Below are positions 1 to 8,461 of a stretch of DNA of 64,000 nucleotides, in pieces. The notes below the pieces were generated by a model, which saw only the letters and a program-made list of their open reading frames with translations, made no database searches and was not told the origin of the DNA. The stretch lies in the NCBI GenBank assembly GCA_036734025.1, contig DAIMZI010000001.1:124001-188000 (forward strand). The letters run 5' to 3'. The first letter of the stretch is position 1; every line of letters starts with the position of its first letter. The DNA is from DAIMZI01 sp036734025. GTDB lineage: Bacteria > Pseudomonadota > Alphaproteobacteria > Rhizobiales > Rhodomicrobiaceae. Both the position numbers and the translations under genes were made by a program.

Positions 1-1
1 C

Positions 2-142
2 ATTGCGGCGGCGTTCCTGGCCTGGGCGCTGCTGGCGGAAACGCTGAGCTGGCTCCATCTGGCGGGCACGGCGCTGGCGCTTGTTGGCATCTATCTGGCG
101 CGGCGCGGCAGCCGCACGCCGGTGGTCGCGCCGCAGGCATGA
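2..142 (+). CDS. EamA/DMT-type transporter, C-terminal end (partial)
   Basis: Only the last 46 codons are inside the window; the frame is open from base 2 to a TGA at 140-142. The visible peptide is a hydrophobic helix followed by a short segment and a second helix ending in a positively charged tail (ARRGSR), the layout of the final two helices of EamA/DMT-family inner-membrane transporters; the phrase LAETLSWLHLAGTALALVGIYLA resembles the family's last two helices. Substrate cannot be told from this fragment. The next gene starts 92 bp downstream in the same direction. Confidence 0.6.
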   Translation: MAAAFLAWALLAETLSWLHLAGTALALVGIYLARRGSRTPVVAPQA

Positions 143-234
143 ACAATGAGCCTGCGCCTGCGCGAGCCAGGTTGCGCAACGCAGCGCATGCGCCTATCAA
201 GATGGAATAACAGCCGATCTGACGGGAGGCGTTC

Positions 235-1767
235 ATGAAGGAAGTTCTGGCGGAACTGGAGCGCCGTCGCGGCATCGCGCGGCTGGGTGGCGGGCAGACG
301 CGTATAGACGCGCAGCACAAACGCGGCAAGCTGACGGCACGCGAGCGCATCGCGCTGTTGATGGATGAAGGCTCGTTCGAAGAATATGACATGTTCGTCG
401 AACACCGCTGCACCGATTTCGGCATGGCCGATCAGACTGTTCCGGGCGACGGGGTGATCACCGGCTGGGGCACGATCAACGGCCGGCTGATCTATGTCTT
501 CGCCAAGGATTTCACCGTGTTCGGCGGGTCGCTGTCAGAAACCCATGCGCGCAAGATCACCAAGGTCCAGGACATGGCGCTGCGCGCGCGCGCGCCGATC
601 ATCGGGCTGTTCGATGCTGGCGGTGCGCGCATTCAGGAAGGCGTGGCCGCGCTCGCCGGCTATGGCGATGTCTTTGCGCGCAACGTCACCGCATCAGGCG
701 TCATCCCGCAGATCTCGGTGATCATGGGGCCGTGCGCGGGCGGTGATGTCTATTGCCCGGCGATGACCGATTTCATCTTCATGGTGCGCGACACCTCATA
801 CATGTTCGTCACCGGCCCGGACGTGGTCAAGACCGTGACCAACGAGGAGGTGACGGCAGAGCAACTCGGCGGCGCCTCGATCCACACGACGAAATCCTCG
901 ATCGCCGACCGAGCCTATGAAAATGATGTCGAATGCCTGTTGCAGATGCGCCGGCTGCTTGATTTCCTGCCCTCCAACAATCACGCAGGCGTGCCCGAAT
1001 TGCCGACGCGCGATACTGCGGAGCGCGTCGAGCCCTCGCTCGACACCCTGATCCCCGATGATCCCCACAAGCCCTATGACATGAAGGAGCTGATCCACAA
1101 GGTTGCTGATGAGGGCGATTTCTTCGAGATCCAGGAAGCGTTTGCGCGCAACATCATCACCGGTTTCGCGCGCATCGAGGGGCGCACCGTGGGCATCGTC
1201 GCCAATCAGCCGATGGTGCTGGCCGGCGTGCTCGACGCCGATGCCAGCCGCAAGGCCGCGCGCTTCGTGCGCTTTTGCGACTGTTTCGAGATACCGATCA
1301 TCACCTTCGTCGATGTCCCCGGCTTCCTGCCGGGCACGGCCCAGGAATATGGCGGGCTGATCAAGCACGGCGCCAAGCTGCTGTTTGCCTTTTCCCAGGC
1401 GAGTGTGCCCAAGGTGACGCTGATCACCCGCAAGGGCTATGGCGGGGCCTATGTGGTGATGTCATCGAAACATATCGGCGGCGATGTGAATTATGCCTGG
1501 CCGAGCGCCGAGATCGCCGTCATGGGTCCAAAGGGCGCTGCGGAAATCCTGTATCGTTCCGAGTTGGGCGATCCCGACAAGATCAGCCGGCGCATCAAGG
1601 ACTATCAGGACCGTTTCGCCAATCCGTTCGTGGCCGCCGAGCGCGGCTTTATCGACGAGGTGATCCTGCCGCGCAACACGCGCGTGAGGATCGCCCGCGC
1701 GCTCAACATGCTCAAGGGCAAGGCGGTCGAGATCCCCATGAAGAAGCACGATAATCTGCCTTTGTAG
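235..1767 (+). CDS. pccB: Acyl-CoA carboxylase beta subunit (propionyl-CoA carboxylase type)
   Basis: Carboxyltransferase subunit that moves the carboxyl group from carboxybiotin to an acyl-CoA, most likely propionyl-CoA to methylmalonyl-CoA in the cytoplasm. At 510 residues it has the normal family length. Two crotonase-like halves are visible: the N-terminal half with the FGGSLSETHA segment near residue 96 and GPCAGGDVYCPA near 165, and the C-terminal half with VDVPGFLPGTAQE, RKGYGGAYVVM and GPKGAAEILYR near 431, the usual CoA and biotin site loops. ATG follows a GGGAGGCG ribosome site. No biotin-carrying alpha subunit or mutase lies nearby, so the partner is encoded elsewhere. Exact acyl-CoA preference is inferred from overall similarity only. 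Confidence 0.9.
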   Translation: MKEVLAELERRRGIARLGGGQTRIDAQHKRGKLTARERIALLMDEGSFEEYDMFVEHRCTDFGMADQTVPGDGVITGWGTINGRLIYVFAKDFTVFGGSLSETHARKITKVQDMALRARAPIIGLFDAGGARIQEGVAALAGYGDVFARNVTASGVIPQISVIMGPCAGGDVYCPAMTDFIFMVRDTSYMFVTGPDVVKTVTNEEVTAEQLGGASIHTTKSSIADRAYENDVECLLQMRRLLDFLPSNNHAGVPELPTRDTAERVEPSLDTLIPDDPHKPYDMKELIHKVADEGDFFEIQEAFARNIITGFARIEGRTVGIVANQPMVLAGVLDADASRKAARFVRFCDCFEIPIITFVDVPGFLPGTAQEYGGLIKHGAKLLFAFSQASVPKVTLITRKGYGGAYVVMSSKHIGGDVNYAWPSAEIAVMGPKGAAEILYRSELGDPDKISRRIKDYQDRFANPFVAAERGFIDEVILPRNTRVRIARALNMLKGKAVEIPMKKHDNLPL

Positions 1768-1801
1768 GCAAGCAGATGCGCATATCGAAAGGAGCCACAG
1801 C

Positions 1802-2644
1802 GTGAGCGAACCGATGAAGCCGAATGCGCGGGTAAAGACGCGGGGCGTGACCTTCGCCAATGATGCGCCGCTGAGCGTGATCGCCGGCCCATGCGCCATG
1901 GAAAGCCGGGCGCACGCGCTGGAGATGGCCGCCGCGCTGAAGCAGATCGCAGGCGAACTCGGGCTTGGGCTGGTCTTCAAGACCTCGTTCGACAAGGCCA
2001 ACCGTACCAGCCTTTCCAGTGCCCGTGGAGTGGGCCTTCATGATGCCTTGCCGGTATTTGCCGAGATCCGCGAAAGCCTCGGGCTCGGCGTGCTCACCGA
2101 TGTTCACGCGCCAGAGCAATGCGCCTTGCTGGCGCCGGTGGTCGATGTCCTGCAAATCCCGGCTTTCCTGTGCCGGCAAACCGATCTGCTGGTCGCAGCC
2201 GGGCGCACGAACTGCGTGGTGAATGTCAAGAAGGGGCAGTTCCTTGCGCCATGGGACATGAAACATGTGATGGCCAAGATCCTGGCGACGGGCAACGCGA
2301 ACGTGATGCTGACCGAGCGCGGCGCCAGCTTTGGCTACAACACGCTGGTGAGCGACATGCGCGCGCTGCCGATCATGGCGCAGACCGGATGTCCCGTGAT
2401 CTTCGACGCCACCCATTCGGTGCAGCAGCCGGGCGGGCAGGGGACAACCAGCGGCGGACAGCGCGAATTTGTCCCCGTCCTGGCGCGCGCCGCTGTTGCC
2501 GTGGGCGTTGCCGGCGTGTTCATCGAGACGCATGAAGCGCCCGAGCGCGCGCCGTCCGACGGGCCGAACATGATCCCCTTGAGCGAGTTGAAACCTCTGC
2601 TGGCCGAGCTCATGGCCATCGACAGCGTGGTCAAGACGCGCTAA
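1802..2644 (+). CDS. kdsA: 3-deoxy-8-phosphooctulonate synthase (KDO-8-P synthase)
   Basis: Condenses phosphoenolpyruvate with arabinose-5-phosphate to KDO-8-phosphate, the first committed step to the KDO of lipid A-core. 280 residues, normal length. The AGPCAMES motif puts a cysteine at residue 31, with the histidine of DATHSVQQPGG near 202 and the Glu/Asp of IETHEAPERAPSDGPN near 241-251; together these are the ligand set of the metal-dependent class, in contrast to the E. coli enzyme, which has Asn at the Cys position. A GAAAGGAG ribosome site precedes the ATG. In many relatives kdsA sits between pyrG and eno; here eno is separated by the queuosine cassette and pyrG lies about 43 kb away. 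The stop codon overlaps the convergent queF stop by 3-4 nt. Confidence 0.95.
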   Translation: MSEPMKPNARVKTRGVTFANDAPLSVIAGPCAMESRAHALEMAAALKQIAGELGLGLVFKTSFDKANRTSLSSARGVGLHDALPVFAEIRESLGLGVLTDVHAPEQCALLAPVVDVLQIPAFLCRQTDLLVAAGRTNCVVNVKKGQFLAPWDMKHVMAKILATGNANVMLTERGASFGYNTLVSDMRALPIMAQTGCPVIFDATHSVQQPGGQGTTSGGQREFVPVLARAAVAVGVAGVFIETHEAPERAPSDGPNMIPLSELKPLLAELMAIDSVVKTR

Positions 2645-3120
2645 CCCCGCCCGCGATAGGGCGCCACGCCCTGATCCGGCAGCCACAGTCCTTCCGGCGG
2701 CGCGCCGGTCTGCCAGAAGATGTCGATCGGGATCCCGCCGCGCGGATACCAGTAGCCGCCGATACGCAGCCATTTCGGCTCGGCAGCGCGGCAGATGTCC
2801 CTGGCAACCGCAATGGTGCACGCTTCGTGGAACGCGCCATGATCACGATATGCGCTCAGGTAAAGCTTCAACGACTTGGACTCGATAATCCACGCATCGG
2901 GCACATAGTCGATCACCAGATGGGCAAAATCTGGCTGTCCCGTCACCGGGCATATGGAGGTGAATTCCGGACAGGTGAAACGCACCAGATAGGCAAGCCC
3001 GGAATGCGGGTTGGCCACGCGCTCGAGAGCCGCATCACCTGGCGATGCCGGCCGGTCGCTGATGTGCCCCAGCTTGCTTAGGCCCTGCCTGCCTGGATCG
3101 ATATCATCGTCTTCGCTCAT
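2641..3120 (-). CDS. queF: NADPH-dependent preQ0 reductase
   Basis: Reduces the nitrile of 7-cyano-7-deazaguanine (preQ0) to the amine preQ1, the last free-base step before insertion into tRNA. 159 residues, the short single-domain (YkvM-like) form. Catalytic features are visible: Cys57 in FTSICPVTGQPDF, Asp64, and the family signature ESKSLKLYL starting at Glu80. The ATG at 3118-3120 overlaps the queD stop by ATGA, implying translational coupling. A longer in-frame reading upstream lies wholly inside queD and is rejected as the start. Last gene of the queC-queE-queD-queF unit. Confidence 0.94.
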   Translation of the reverse strand: MSEDDDIDPGRQGLSKLGHISDRPASPGDAALERVANPHSGLAYLVRFTCPEFTSICPVTGQPDFAHLVIDYVPDAWIIESKSLKLYLSAYRDHGAFHEACTIAVARDICRAAEPKWLRIGGYWYPRGGIPIDIFWQTGAPPEGLWLPDQGVAPYRGRG

Positions 3121-3500
3121 GGCTTGCCCCTCTGCGGCCCGGTATAGATACATCCCTCCTGACAGGTCGGCCGTGCTATGTGCACTTCCACAAGGCCCGG
3201 CACCTGCTCTTCCAGTTGCGACCAGATCCACCGCGCTGTCATCTCAAGGCTTGGTGCGCCAAGCCCGGGCACGTCGTTCAGCAGCCTGTGATCGAGCATC
3301 TCGCGCACCCGCGCAATGGCTGCTGACAGATCATCGAAATGCATCACCAGCCCGCTGTCCGGCTGCGGCTCGCCGGCGATGACGACGCGCACATGAAACG
3401 AATGGCCGTGAACCCGCGCATTGGGGTGGCCTGCCGGCGCACTCGGCAGGACATGGGCCGCTTCGAAGGTGAAGTCTTTGTAGATGCGTGTCATCTGCAT
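3117..3500 (-). CDS. queD: 6-carboxytetrahydropterin synthase-like protein (divergent QueD)
   Basis: Belongs to the COG0720 fold that converts dihydroneopterin triphosphate to 6-carboxytetrahydropterin in preQ0 synthesis. From ATG at 3498-3500 it is 127 residues, with zinc ligands His16, His31 and His33 (AAH and HGHSF). The cysteine expected four residues before HGH (CxxxHGH in canonical QueD) is Asn27, and the Glu usually found in a C-terminal V-x-V-x-E-T segment appears as Ala in HIARPTCQEGC. Context between queE and queF strongly supports a QueD role despite these changes. An alternative ATG lies six bases further in (3492-3494). 126 bp separate it from queE, the only loose joint in the cassette. 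Confidence 0.85.
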   Translation of the reverse strand: MQMTRIYKDFTFEAAHVLPSAPAGHPNARVHGHSFHVRVVIAGEPQPDSGLVMHFDDLSAAIARVREMLDHRLLNDVPGLGAPSLEMTARWIWSQLEEQVPGLVEVHIARPTCQEGCIYTGPQRGKP

Positions 3501-3626
3501 GTCTGGATCATCACTGCGGGCGGAGCGCAAATGCCCCCCTTGTGCGTTTCATGCCGGCACGGGCGACATTCGTCAATGCGGGCACCCGCACGTTTCTAGC
3601 GCGCGATATGCTGCTGCGCATTCAGC

Positions 3627-4253
3627 CTATGCCAGGCCAATATATTTATGGGTTTGCAGCGACAGCCGCCAGTGCGGATGTGCAAGGCAATAGCGCACAG
3701 CCTTGAGCGTGTTGGCCTCGCGGTGCGGTCCATCCATCGGCTGCAGGAAAAAATGGCCAAAATCCAGGCCGGCAAACAGTTCCGGCGGAGCGTCGTCTTG
3801 CGGATAGACGAGCTTCAGTTCACTGCCCTCGCGCTGCACCAGGGGGGCGCCGGCCTTGGGGCTGACGCACAGCCAGTCGATGCCGGCGGGCGCTGGGATC
3901 GTACCGTTCGTTTCCACCGCGACTTGCAGGCCGCGCCCGTGCACCGCCGCGATGAGATCGCCGTCCAGTTGCAGCAGCGGCTCGCCTCCGGTGAACACCA
4001 CAAGCCCGCCCGGCCCACCCGGCCAGCGCTGCGCAATCGCATCCGCAAGGGCCGGGGGATCGGCGAACTTGCCGCCGCCGGGTCCGTCGGTGCCGATGAA
4101 ATCGGTGTCGCAGAAGCGGCAGATGGCGGCAGCGCGGTCGGCCTCGCGTCCGCTCCACAGATTGCAGCCTGCAAAGCGCGCGAACACGGCGGCGCGTCCG
4201 GTCTGCGCGCCTTCGCCTTGCAGGGTAAAATAGATTTCCTTGAGCGAATACAT
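3627..4253 (-). CDS. queE: 7-carboxy-7-deazaguanine synthase (radical SAM)
   Basis: Radical-SAM enzyme that contracts 6-carboxytetrahydropterin to 7-carboxy-7-deazaguanine. 208 residues from the ATG at 4251-4253. The cluster-binding cysteines are Cys30, Cys45 and Cys48, giving C-x14-C-x2-C, the expanded motif that distinguishes QueE from ordinary CxxxCxxC radical-SAM proteins. The N-terminal YSLKEIYFTLQGEG and the VFTGGEPLLQ SAM-binding segment are also typical. The longer open frame upstream runs into queC and is not the start. Four bases separate it from the queC stop, so the two are co-transcribed. Confidence 0.95.
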   Translation of the reverse strand: MYSLKEIYFTLQGEGAQTGRAAVFARFAGCNLWSGREADRAAAICRFCDTDFIGTDGPGGGKFADPPALADAIAQRWPGGPGGLVVFTGGEPLLQLDGDLIAAVHGRGLQVAVETNGTIPAPAGIDWLCVSPKAGAPLVQREGSELKLVYPQDDAPPELFAGLDFGHFFLQPMDGPHREANTLKAVRYCLAHPHWRLSLQTHKYIGLA

Positions 4254-4257
4254 CTGC

Positions 4258-4989
4258 CTAGTCGCTGACGGCCGTCTTGCCGTGCCATTCGCGCCAGCCC
4301 TTCGCGCGCAGCGTGCAGGCCGGGCATTCCCCGCAGCCATGGCCCCAGTCATGCCGCATGGTGCGCTCGCCGAGATAACATGTGTGCGTATCCTCGACAA
4401 TCAAGCCGACCAGCGCCGCGCCGCCGAGTTCATGCGCCAGCGCCCATGTGCCCGCCTTGTCGATCCACATGAGCGGCGTGTGGATGGCAAATGCCCGGTC
4501 CATGCCTAGGCTCAGCGCGCGTGCGAGGCTCTCCAGCGTCTCGTTGCGACAATCGGGATAGCCCGAATAATCGGTCTCGCACATGCCGCCGACCAGATCG
4601 GCAATGCCCCGACGATAGGCGAGCGCCGCCGCGTAAGTGAAGAACAGAAGGTTGCGGCCCGGCACGAAGGTTGTGGGCAGACCGGCCTGGCTGATGGTGA
4701 TCTCGCTGTCGCGCGTCAGGGCGGTTTCGCTTATGCGGGCAAGCGTGGGCAATTCAAGCAGATGGTCCTCGCCCAGCCGTTGCTTCCAGGCCGGGCAAAG
4801 CGCGCCGATATGATCGCGCACGATGGTGCGCGCATCCAGCTCGGCGCGGTGACGCTGGCCATAATCGAAACCGATCGTCTCAACGCGCGCAAATCGCTCC
4901 AGCGCCCAGGCCAGACACACGGTCGAGTCCTGCCCGCCGGAAAACAGCACCAGCGCCGGCAGGCTTGACGTGTCTTCCTGTTTCGACAT
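4258..4989 (-). CDS. queC: 7-cyano-7-deazaguanine (preQ0) synthase
   Basis: ATP-dependent amidation and dehydration of 7-carboxy-7-deazaguanine to preQ0. 243 residues from ATG at 4987-4989. The PP-loop SGGQDS is at residues 17-22; the C-terminal zinc site has cysteines near 204, 219, 222 and 225 (TC...CGECPAC). First gene of the minus-strand que cassette. Its start is only 25 bp from the divergent membrane-protein start, and I see no preQ1 riboswitch in that space, so any control element would have to lie inside the neighbouring gene. Alternative upstream ATGs in the same frame would overlap that neighbour and are less likely. Confidence 0.94.
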   Translation of the reverse strand: MSKQEDTSSLPALVLFSGGQDSTVCLAWALERFARVETIGFDYGQRHRAELDARTIVRDHIGALCPAWKQRLGEDHLLELPTLARISETALTRDSEITISQAGLPTTFVPGRNLLFFTYAAALAYRRGIADLVGGMCETDYSGYPDCRNETLESLARALSLGMDRAFAIHTPLMWIDKAGTWALAHELGGAALVGLIVEDTHTCYLGERTMRHDWGHGCGECPACTLRAKGWREWHGKTAVSD

Positions 4990-5014
4990 AGAAAAATTCC
5001 GGTTCGGAGGGGCC

Positions 5015-5371
5015 ATGCTGACAGCTGCGATCATCTTCAACGCCAGCTTCGGTGTATTTCATCTGCTGTTCTGGCGGCTTTTCAACTGGCCTGCAAGCCT
5101 CGCTGGATCGGGTCGCATCAATGTGGGCATCACCCAGGTCCTGAACCTTTGCCTGACCTTCGTTTTCTTCGCGATTGCCGCCGGCCTCGCCATGTCGGCG
5201 CCGCAGTCGGCCATCGCGAAGCCAATTCTGCTGGCGGGCGGCGTATTCTGGGCATTTCGCGCCATTTTACAGCCGATCTACTTCCCCATCCGTCCGCCTG
5301 TGTCGCTTGCGCTTCTTGCCCTGTTCGTTCTGGGCAGCATCATTCACTGGCTCGCCTTCATCGAGGCGTGA
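5015..5371 (+). CDS. Small four-helix membrane protein of unknown function
   Basis: 118 residues with about four hydrophobic helices (near residues 1-20, 38-58, 66-85 and 95-115) and few charged residues, so an inner-membrane protein. I do not recognise a named family. The ATG is preceded by GGAGGGG at a good distance, which favours it over an upstream start overlapping queC. It is divergent from queC and lies 49 bp before eno. Nothing in the sequence ties it to queuosine or glycolysis; the position suggests read-through into eno. Confidence 0.75.
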   Translation: MLTAAIIFNASFGVFHLLFWRLFNWPASLAGSGRINVGITQVLNLCLTFVFFAIAAGLAMSAPQSAIAKPILLAGGVFWAFRAILQPIYFPIRPPVSLALLALFVLGSIIHWLAFIEA

Positions 5372-5420
5372 GCCAAAACTGGCATACGGGCGCTCGGCCG
5401 GCCAGAACAGGAAAATAAGC

Positions 5421-6707
5421 ATGACCGCCATCGCCGATATCATGGCCCGGGAAATACTCGATAGTCGCGGCAACCCGACGGTCGAGGTCGATGTGATACT
5501 TGAAGACGGGGCGCTGGGGCGCGCAGCGGTGCCATCTGGCGCGTCGACCGGCGTGCATGAGGCGCATGAGCTGCGTGACGGCGACCAGCGCTATGGCGGC
5601 AAGGGTGTGCTGCGCGCCGTGAACGCGGTCAATGGCGAGATCCTCGACCGGCTGCAAGGCTTCGACGCGGAGGACCAGCGCCATATTGACAACGCCTTGA
5701 TCGAGCTTGACGGCACGCCCAACAAGGCCCGGCTGGGGGCGAACGCGGTGCTTGGCGTGTCGCTTGCGGTCGCCAAGGCGGCTGCGGAAAGTGCGGGTCT
5801 GCCGGTCTACCGTTATATTGGCGGGATCGGCTCGCGCGTGCTTCCGGTGCCGATGATGAACATCATCAATGGCGGCGCGCACGCCGACAACCCCATCGAC
5901 ATCCAGGAATTCATGATCATGCCCGTTGCCGCGGCCAGTCTGCGCGATGCAGTGCGCATCGGTGCGGAGACTTTCCACGCGCTGCGCAAGCTTTTGAACG
6001 ATGCCGGACACGGTACCAATGTCGGCGATGAGGGCGGTTTCGCGCCGGCGCTGTCATCCGCAGAGGCGGCGCTCGGCTTCATCATGCGCGCCATCGAGGC
6101 GGCCGGCTATCGCCCCGGCGAGGATGTGTTTCTGGCGCTCGATGCCGCGGCCAGCGAATTTTACAGGGGTGGCCGTTATGAGCTTGCTGGCGAGGGCAAG
6201 TCGCTAGATGCCGGGCAGTTGAGCGCATACTACGCCGATCTGTGCAGCCGGTTTCCGATCATCTCCATCGAAGACGGCATGGCCGAGGACGACTGGGAGG
6301 GCTGGGCAGAATTGACGTCCGTGCTTGGCGCGCGCTGCCAGCTTGTCGGCGATGATCTGTTCGTCACGAACGGTGCCCGGCTCAAGCAGGGGATATCGCG
6401 CGGGATCGCCAATGCGATCCTCATCAAGGTGAACCAGATCGGCAGCTTGAGCGAAACGCTCGATGCGATCGACATGGCTCACCGGGCCTCGTACAGATGC
6501 GTGATCTCGCACCGCTCCGGCGAGACCGAAGACGCCACCATCGCCGATCTGGCCGTTGCCACCGGGGCAGGTCAGATCAAGACCGGGTCGTTGTCACGCT
6601 CGGACCGTACCGCGAAATATAATCAGCTCATGCGTATCGAGGACGAACTCGGCACCAGCGCCACTTATGCCGGGCTTGCGGTCCTTCCCGGCAGGGCAGG
6701 CTTTTAA
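5421..6707 (+). CDS. eno: Enolase
   Basis: Interconverts 2-phosphoglycerate and phosphoenolpyruvate. 428 residues from the ATG at 5421, which begins the canonical MTAIADIMAREILDSRGNPT; the longer open frame overlaps the preceding gene and is not used. Visible active-site segments are SGASTGVHEAHELRDGD, the metal and loop region SIEDGMAEDDW, the catalytic Lys in LIKVNQIGS near 334, and SHRSGETEDATIADLAV. Leads the plus-strand eno-ftsB-pdh series found in many alphaproteobacteria and is also a frequent RNA-degradosome partner, although that role cannot be seen here. Confidence 0.97.
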   Translation: MTAIADIMAREILDSRGNPTVEVDVILEDGALGRAAVPSGASTGVHEAHELRDGDQRYGGKGVLRAVNAVNGEILDRLQGFDAEDQRHIDNALIELDGTPNKARLGANAVLGVSLAVAKAAAESAGLPVYRYIGGIGSRVLPVPMMNIINGGAHADNPIDIQEFMIMPVAAASLRDAVRIGAETFHALRKLLNDAGHGTNVGDEGGFAPALSSAEAALGFIMRAIEAAGYRPGEDVFLALDAAASEFYRGGRYELAGEGKSLDAGQLSAYYADLCSRFPIISIEDGMAEDDWEGWAELTSVLGARCQLVGDDLFVTNGARLKQGISRGIANAILIKVNQIGSLSETLDAIDMAHRASYRCVISHRSGETEDATIADLAVATGAGQIKTGSLSRSDRTAKYNQLMRIEDELGTSATYAGLAVLPGRAGF

Positions 6708-6789
6708 TCGCCAGGCTTAACTCTTTGCAAAGCGCGCTCGGGCAAACATCGCGATGATGATTTGAGACCGGGTCAGGCTGGAGCGGGCG

Positions 6790-7119
6790 ATGTACATCAG
6801 CAACCGAGTTTGGCGCGAGATAAAGAGCGTTGGGCTGGCGCTGATGCTATGCGGGCTGATCGCGTTCTTCGGACATCAGGCGATGCGCGGGCAGAACGGG
6901 CTTGACCGGCGGGCGGTGCTGGAAGCTCAACTCAGCGGGATGGAGGCCGAGATCGCCGCGCTCAAGGCGCGGCGCGAGCGGCTTGAACGTGATATCGTGC
7001 TGCTTGGCGATGTCAGTGGCGAGGGCGCCGATCTTGTCGATGAACAGGCGCGCGCGCTGCTAAATCTCATACGTCCCGGCGAGACCGTCATCATCAACGC
7101 GCCCGGCCAAACGCAATAG
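6790..7119 (+). CDS. ftsB: Cell division protein FtsB/DivIC-type septum formation initiator
   Basis: 109 residues: one N-terminal membrane helix (about residues 14-32, LALMLCGLIAFFGHQAM) followed by a coiled coil rich in Leu/Ala/Glu (about 40-75, AQLSGMEAEIAALKARRERLE). This is the FtsB/DivIC plan, a bitopic protein of the FtsQBL divisome complex. The position between eno and pdhA is the common alphaproteobacterial location. The gene sits 82 bp after eno and 144 bp before pdhA. Confidence 0.88.
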   Translation: MYISNRVWREIKSVGLALMLCGLIAFFGHQAMRGQNGLDRRAVLEAQLSGMEAEIAALKARRERLERDIVLLGDVSGEGADLVDEQARALLNLIRPGETVIINAPGQTQ

Positions 7120-7203
7120 CCCTGGCGTTCTGCTGCGCCCCCCGACTTCACCAGAACCTGTCCGGCGTGGCGGGCAAAACCGCGCCATCCATTCCAGAAT
7201 CGG

Positions 7204-7233
7204 TTGTTATCCGCCTGATGATGGCGATACACT
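7204..7233 (+). promoter_or_regulatory. Possible promoter for the pdh operon
   Basis: TTGTTA at 7204-7209 and TACACT at 7228-7233 are separated by 18 bp, about 30 bp before the pdhA ATG. Fits a weak sigma70-like promoter by eye; not tested. Confidence 0.25.
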
Positions 7234-7263
7234 GAACTCAAGTGCAATGGTTTGGAGACTGTC

Positions 7264-8343
7264 ATGGCCACAGATGAGGCCGGCATACCCGGCGAAGCGG
7301 AAGATGCAGCGCATGCCGAACATAACGGCGCCGCGCAGCCCCGCAGTAACAGCTTCGCCGAATTCACGCCGGAACAGGAGCGGCATGCCTACCGCGAAAT
7401 GCTGCTGATCCGCCGTTTTGAGGAAAAGGCCGGCCAGCTTTACGGCATGGGCTATATCGGCGGGTTCTGCCATCTGTATATCGGCCAGGAAGCCGTGGTC
7501 GTGGGCATGCAGATGAATGTCCATGACGGCGATCAGGTCATCACTGCTTACCGGGATCACGGGCACATGCTGGCCTGCGGGATGGACCCCAAGGGCGTCA
7601 TGGCCGAGTTGACCGGGCGCCGCGACGGCTATTCCAAGGGCAAGGGCGGCTCGATGCACATGTTCTCCGTGGAGAAGAAATTCTACGGCGGGCACGGCAT
7701 CGTCGGCGCTACCGCGCCGCTTGGCGCCGGGCTTGCCTTTGCCAACAAATATCGCGGCGACAGGTTCGTGTCGCTGACCTATTTCGGCGACGGGTCGGCC
7801 AATCAGGGCCAGGTCTATGAAGCCTTCAACATGGCCAAGCTGTGGAAACTGCCGGTCGTGTTCATCATCGAGAACAACAAATATGCCATGGGCACGAGTA
7901 TCGAACGCTCGTCCTCGACCACCGATCTGTCACAGCGCGGTGTCAGCTTCGGCATCCCCGGCGAGCGCGTCGACGGGATGGATGTGCGCGCGGTCAAGGA
8001 CGCCGGCGAACGGGCGATAAGCCACGCCCGCGAGGGCAACGGCCCGATGATCCTGGAGATGATCACCTATCGCTATCGCGGCCATTCGATGTCGGACCCG
8101 GCCAAATATCGCTCGCGCGACGAGGTGCAGAAGATGCGCACCGAACAGGACCCGATCGAGAAAGTTCGCCTGCGGCTTCTCGAAGCGGGCCACAGCGAAG
8201 ACGAGTTGAAGCAGATCGACAAGGAAATACGCGCCATCGTGAACGAGGCGGCGGAATTCGCCATGAACAATCCCGAGCCCGACGAGGGCGAATTGTGGGC
8301 CGATGTGAGTGTACCGTTTCAGGCCTCGGAGATGACGGGCTAG
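7264..8343 (+). CDS. pdhA: Pyruvate dehydrogenase E1 component, alpha subunit
   Basis: Thiamine-diphosphate half of the E1 decarboxylase of the pyruvate dehydrogenase complex. 359 residues from the ATG at 7264, which has GGAG six bases upstream; a TTG twelve bases earlier is possible but lacks that spacing. The ThDP motif starts at GDGSANQGQ near residue 176 and ends with ENNKYAMG near 203; the phosphorylation-loop-like YRYRGHSMSDPAKYRSRDEV is also present. Opens an operon-like run pdhA, pdhB, pdhC, lpd in which membrane-protein genes are inserted, and is followed by an unusually long 314 bp spacer before pdhB. Confidence 0.96.
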   Translation: MATDEAGIPGEAEDAAHAEHNGAAQPRSNSFAEFTPEQERHAYREMLLIRRFEEKAGQLYGMGYIGGFCHLYIGQEAVVVGMQMNVHDGDQVITAYRDHGHMLACGMDPKGVMAELTGRRDGYSKGKGGSMHMFSVEKKFYGGHGIVGATAPLGAGLAFANKYRGDRFVSLTYFGDGSANQGQVYEAFNMAKLWKLPVVFIIENNKYAMGTSIERSSSTTDLSQRGVSFGIPGERVDGMDVRAVKDAGERAISHAREGNGPMILEMITYRYRGHSMSDPAKYRSRDEVQKMRTEQDPIEKVRLRLLEAGHSEDELKQIDKEIRAIVNEAAEFAMNNPEPDEGELWADVSVPFQASEMTG

Positions 8344-8389
8344 CCGGCGACAAGAACCGGTGAGATACGCAACCGATGAGGAGACGTGG

Positions 8390-8461
8390 ATGAAGAGCAG
8401 GGTAGAGGCAAGGTGCAATCATCGCCACTGGCGGCGGCTGGCTCTTGTCGGGCTGGACTAG
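8390..8461 (+). CDS. Possible 23-residue leader/small peptide between pdhA and pdhB
   Basis: An ATG at 8390 has an excellent Shine-Dalgarno, GAGGAG at 8378-8383, with 6 nt spacing, and opens a 23-codon frame ending in TAG. The peptide is basic (MKSRVEARCNHRHWRRLALV...), with three His/Arg-rich clusters and no recognisable family. It lies in the long pdhA-pdhB spacer. It could be a translated leader, an uncharacterised microprotein or chance; the strength of the ribosome site is the only positive evidence. Confidence 0.3.
   Translation: MKSRVEARCNHRHWRRLALVGLD

Noticed and set aside
3121..3231. N-terminal extension of queF
   Set aside because: The extension overlaps queD entirely; the ATG at 3118-3120 overlaps the queD stop by ATGA, as expected for coupled genes.
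4990..5014. preQ1 riboswitch upstream of queC
   Set aside because: Only 25 bp separate queC from the divergent gene; I could not find an aptamer-like fold there.
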